NCBI GenBank assembly: GCA_017626655.1
Contig: JAGAIH010000027.1
Span: 1-6,629 of the forward strand
DNA from: Clostridia bacterium
GTDB taxonomy: Bacteria; Bacillota_A; Clostridia; Oscillospirales; CAG-272
Direction of reading: 5' to 3'
DNA: 6,629 nucleotides
Shown here: piece after piece, positions 5,279 to 6,629 of the stretch
Layout: each line of letters starts with the position of its first letter
Numbering within the stretch: position 1 is the stretch's first letter
Position numbers and translations under genes: made by a program
The notes under the pieces: generated by a model
What the model saw: the letters and a program-made list of their open reading frames with translations, nothing else
Told to the model about the DNA's origin: nothing
Databases searched by the model: none

Positions 5279-6448
5279 TCAGATCTCGCTGTACCCCCCC
5301 AGGAAGGCGAAGGTCTCACAGCTCCGCTCCAGGTCCGAGAGGAGGTAACGGATGCGGTCCTCGGCGGGGGAGGCCTCGAAGTCGAAGTAGAAACGCATAT
5401 CGAAGTCCCGACCCTCAATGGGGCGGTTCTCCAGCTTGGTGAGGTTGACCCCCTGGGCGGTGAACTTGGCCAGGGTGGCGTACAAGGAGCCGGGCTCGTG
5501 GGGCAGGGTCAGCATGAGGCTGATCTTGGTGGCCCCGGGGTAGACCCGCAGGTCCTTGGTGATGCAGATGAAGCGGGTGTCGTTGCGCCCCGCGTTCATG
5601 ATGGTGTTGCCGTCGGCCAGCTGGGCCAGGCTGTAGAGGGAGGCGCAGGACTCCGAGGCGATGGCGGCCACGTCCTCCCGATCCATGGCGGCCACGATAG
5701 CGGCGGCCTCGGCGGTGTTGCGGCAGACGTGGGTCTTGATCTCGGGGTGGGCCTCTAAGAAGCGGCGGCACTGGCCCAGAGCCTGTCTGTGGGAGTAGAC
5801 CTCCCGGATATTCTCCAGCCCGGTACCGGGCTTACCCAGCAGGCGGTGATCGATGCGGAGCTTGACACTGCGGACGATGGAGAAATTGTACCTCTGCATG
5901 AGATCGTAGACCTCGTTGACGGTGCCGTAGGTGCTGTTCTCGATGGGCAGGACGCCGAACTCGCATTCGCCCTTCTCTACCGCCTCGAAAACGTCGCCAA
6001 AGGTGCCGTAGTAGCGGATGCGGGGAAGGCTGAAGAGGCGGTCCGCGGCGATCTGGCTGTAGGCCCCCTCCACGCCCTGGCAGGCCACAAGGCCTCCGTC
6101 GGGGAAGACGGCAGGGGTGGCATTCATGGCGCGGCTGATGCGCTGGGACACGTCCTCGGGGTGGTCGGCGGCGTGAGCGGCGGCCAGGAGGCTGGACTGA
6201 CGGGCCTTGGAGAGGTCCATCATGACTGTGAAGAAGATCTTGGCGTAGTAGCGGTATTCGGGACCCGCCAGGTCGGCCATATCGGCCAGAATCTCCCGCT
6301 CACGGGTGCGGTCGTAGACCGGGAGTCCATGCTCCCTCTTGTAGTCCGCCACGTCGGCGGCCACGTCCATGCGGCGGCAGAATTTCTCCATCAGCTCGCG
6401 GTTCAACGCGTCGATCTCGGCGCGGCTCTCTTTGATATCTCTTGCCAT
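5279..6448 (-). CDS. pheA: Bifunctional chorismate mutase / prephenate dehydratase (P-protein)
   Basis: This 389-residue cytoplasmic enzyme converts chorismate to prephenate and then to phenylpyruvate for phenylalanine synthesis. Residues 1-88 are an AroQ chorismate mutase with R9, R26, K37, D46, R49, E50, S80 and Q84 matching the E. coli catalytic set. About 119-300 is prephenate dehydratase, with PIENSTYGTV (168-177) and the catalytic T291-R292-F293 motif. About 305-385 is an ACT domain that should bind phenylalanine for feedback inhibition, with EPGSL (318-322) and ENRP (340-343) in place of the usual ESRP. The ATG at 6448 was chosen because AAAGGAG (6455-6461) lies 6 bases upstream. A longer frame from a TTG at 6523 adds 25 residues that do not look like the family. 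All three domains look intact. Confidence 0.95.
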   Translation of the reverse strand: MARDIKESRAEIDALNRELMEKFCRRMDVAADVADYKREHGLPVYDRTREREILADMADLAGPEYRYYAKIFFTVMMDLSKARQSSLLAAAHAADHPEDVSQRISRAMNATPAVFPDGGLVACQGVEGAYSQIAADRLFSLPRIRYYGTFGDVFEAVEKGECEFGVLPIENSTYGTVNEVYDLMQRYNFSIVRSVKLRIDHRLLGKPGTGLENIREVYSHRQALGQCRRFLEAHPEIKTHVCRNTAEAAAIVAAMDREDVAAIASESCASLYSLAQLADGNTIMNAGRNDTRFICITKDLRVYPGATKISLMLTLPHEPGSLYATLAKFTAQGVNLTKLENRPIEGRDFDMRFYFDFEASPAEDRIRYLLSDLERSCETFAFLGGYSEI

Positions 6449-6544
6449 GGTTGGCTCCTTTGGTATGGGGTTCAAATTTGGGTTTATTGGTGCATCCGTT
6501 TCCCCGTACTCCTCGCTCTCCAAATAACGCAGTGGGGTGAGGGG

Positions 6545-6556
6545 CCCCCGCGGGGG
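6545..6556. other. 12-bp GC palindrome in the pheA leader
   Basis: CCCCCGCGGGGG is a perfect 12-bp palindrome about 100 bases upstream of the pheA start. It is flanked on the plus strand by GGGG before and TTTC after. It could form a compact hairpin in the pheA leader RNA or be a protein site. I see no leader peptide rich in Phe codons and no T-box signature, so a regulatory role is only possible. Confidence 0.3.
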
Positions 6557-6583
6557 TTTCTAAGACGGTTACGGTTCTCGGTT

Positions 6584-6613
6584 CGTATAGCTGAAACTTT
6601 CAAGTTGCATCAA
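6584..6613 (-). promoter_or_regulatory. Candidate sigma-70-type promoter for pheA
   Basis: Read on the minus strand, TTGATG (6613-6608) and TATACG (6589-6584) are separated by 18 bases. Each matches its consensus hexamer at 4 of 6 positions. It would give a leader of roughly 130 bases before the pheA ATG, containing the GC palindrome. The match is weak. Apart from this, bases 6449-6629 show no credible gene. Confidence 0.3.
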
Positions 6614-6629
6614 CACATTTTGGTCTCAG

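Noticed and set aside
6449..6523. N-terminal extension of PheA from a TTG codon
   Set aside because: It has no ribosome binding site, the 25 extra residues are not like the family, and the ATG at 6448 has AAAGGAG at ideal spacing.

Overview
The window is about 6.6 kb of bacterial DNA. The host genes are GC-rich, with strong C/G preference at third codon positions, AAGGAG-type ribosome binding sites and short intergenic gaps. Together with the gene families present (tandem GtrA proteins, a Bacillus-type D-amino acid aminotransferase, a bifunctional chorismate mutase-prephenate dehydratase and a Clostridia-like IS3 element), this suggests a GC-rich Firmicute, perhaps a gut Oscillospirales/Ruminococcaceae-type Clostridium. 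That placement is inference; no marker gene here fixes the taxon.

Layout: (1) 1-202 is the C-terminal end of cysteinyl-tRNA synthetase. (2) 227-1206 holds two small membrane proteins of the GtrA family that overlap by 4 bases and are probably translationally coupled. (3) 1207-1313 is a gap with a long GC-rich inverted repeat, a possible weak terminator. (4) 1314-3954 is a three-gene cluster with strong ribosome binding sites: D-amino acid aminotransferase, a glycerophosphodiester phosphodiesterase-family protein, and a sugar phosphate isomerase/epimerase-like TIM barrel. (5) About 4056-5197 is a degenerate IS3-family insertion sequence, AT-richer than its surroundings, whose transposase genes are broken by frameshifts, stops and an internal deletion. 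(6) 5279-6448 on the minus strand is a complete pheA, with a leader region at 6449-6629.

How the genes relate: cysS and pheA are housekeeping translation and phenylalanine-biosynthesis genes. The GtrA pair probably handles lipid-linked sugar precursors at the membrane. The aminotransferase probably supplies D-glutamate/D-alanine for the cell wall or recycles D-amino acids. The two genes after it look like phosphodiester/sugar catabolism, but their substrates cannot be read from sequence. The dead IS sits between the tail-to-tail ends of the cluster and pheA.

The most notable signals are: an extra segment of about 27 residues inside the aminotransferase, containing a perfect tandem 18-bp duplication; a perfect 13-bp hairpin that fully masks the Shine-Dalgarno of the IS transposase; the layered decay of the IS; and the paired GtrA paralogues. 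I see no CRISPR array, tRNA, rRNA or clearly new multi-gene system.
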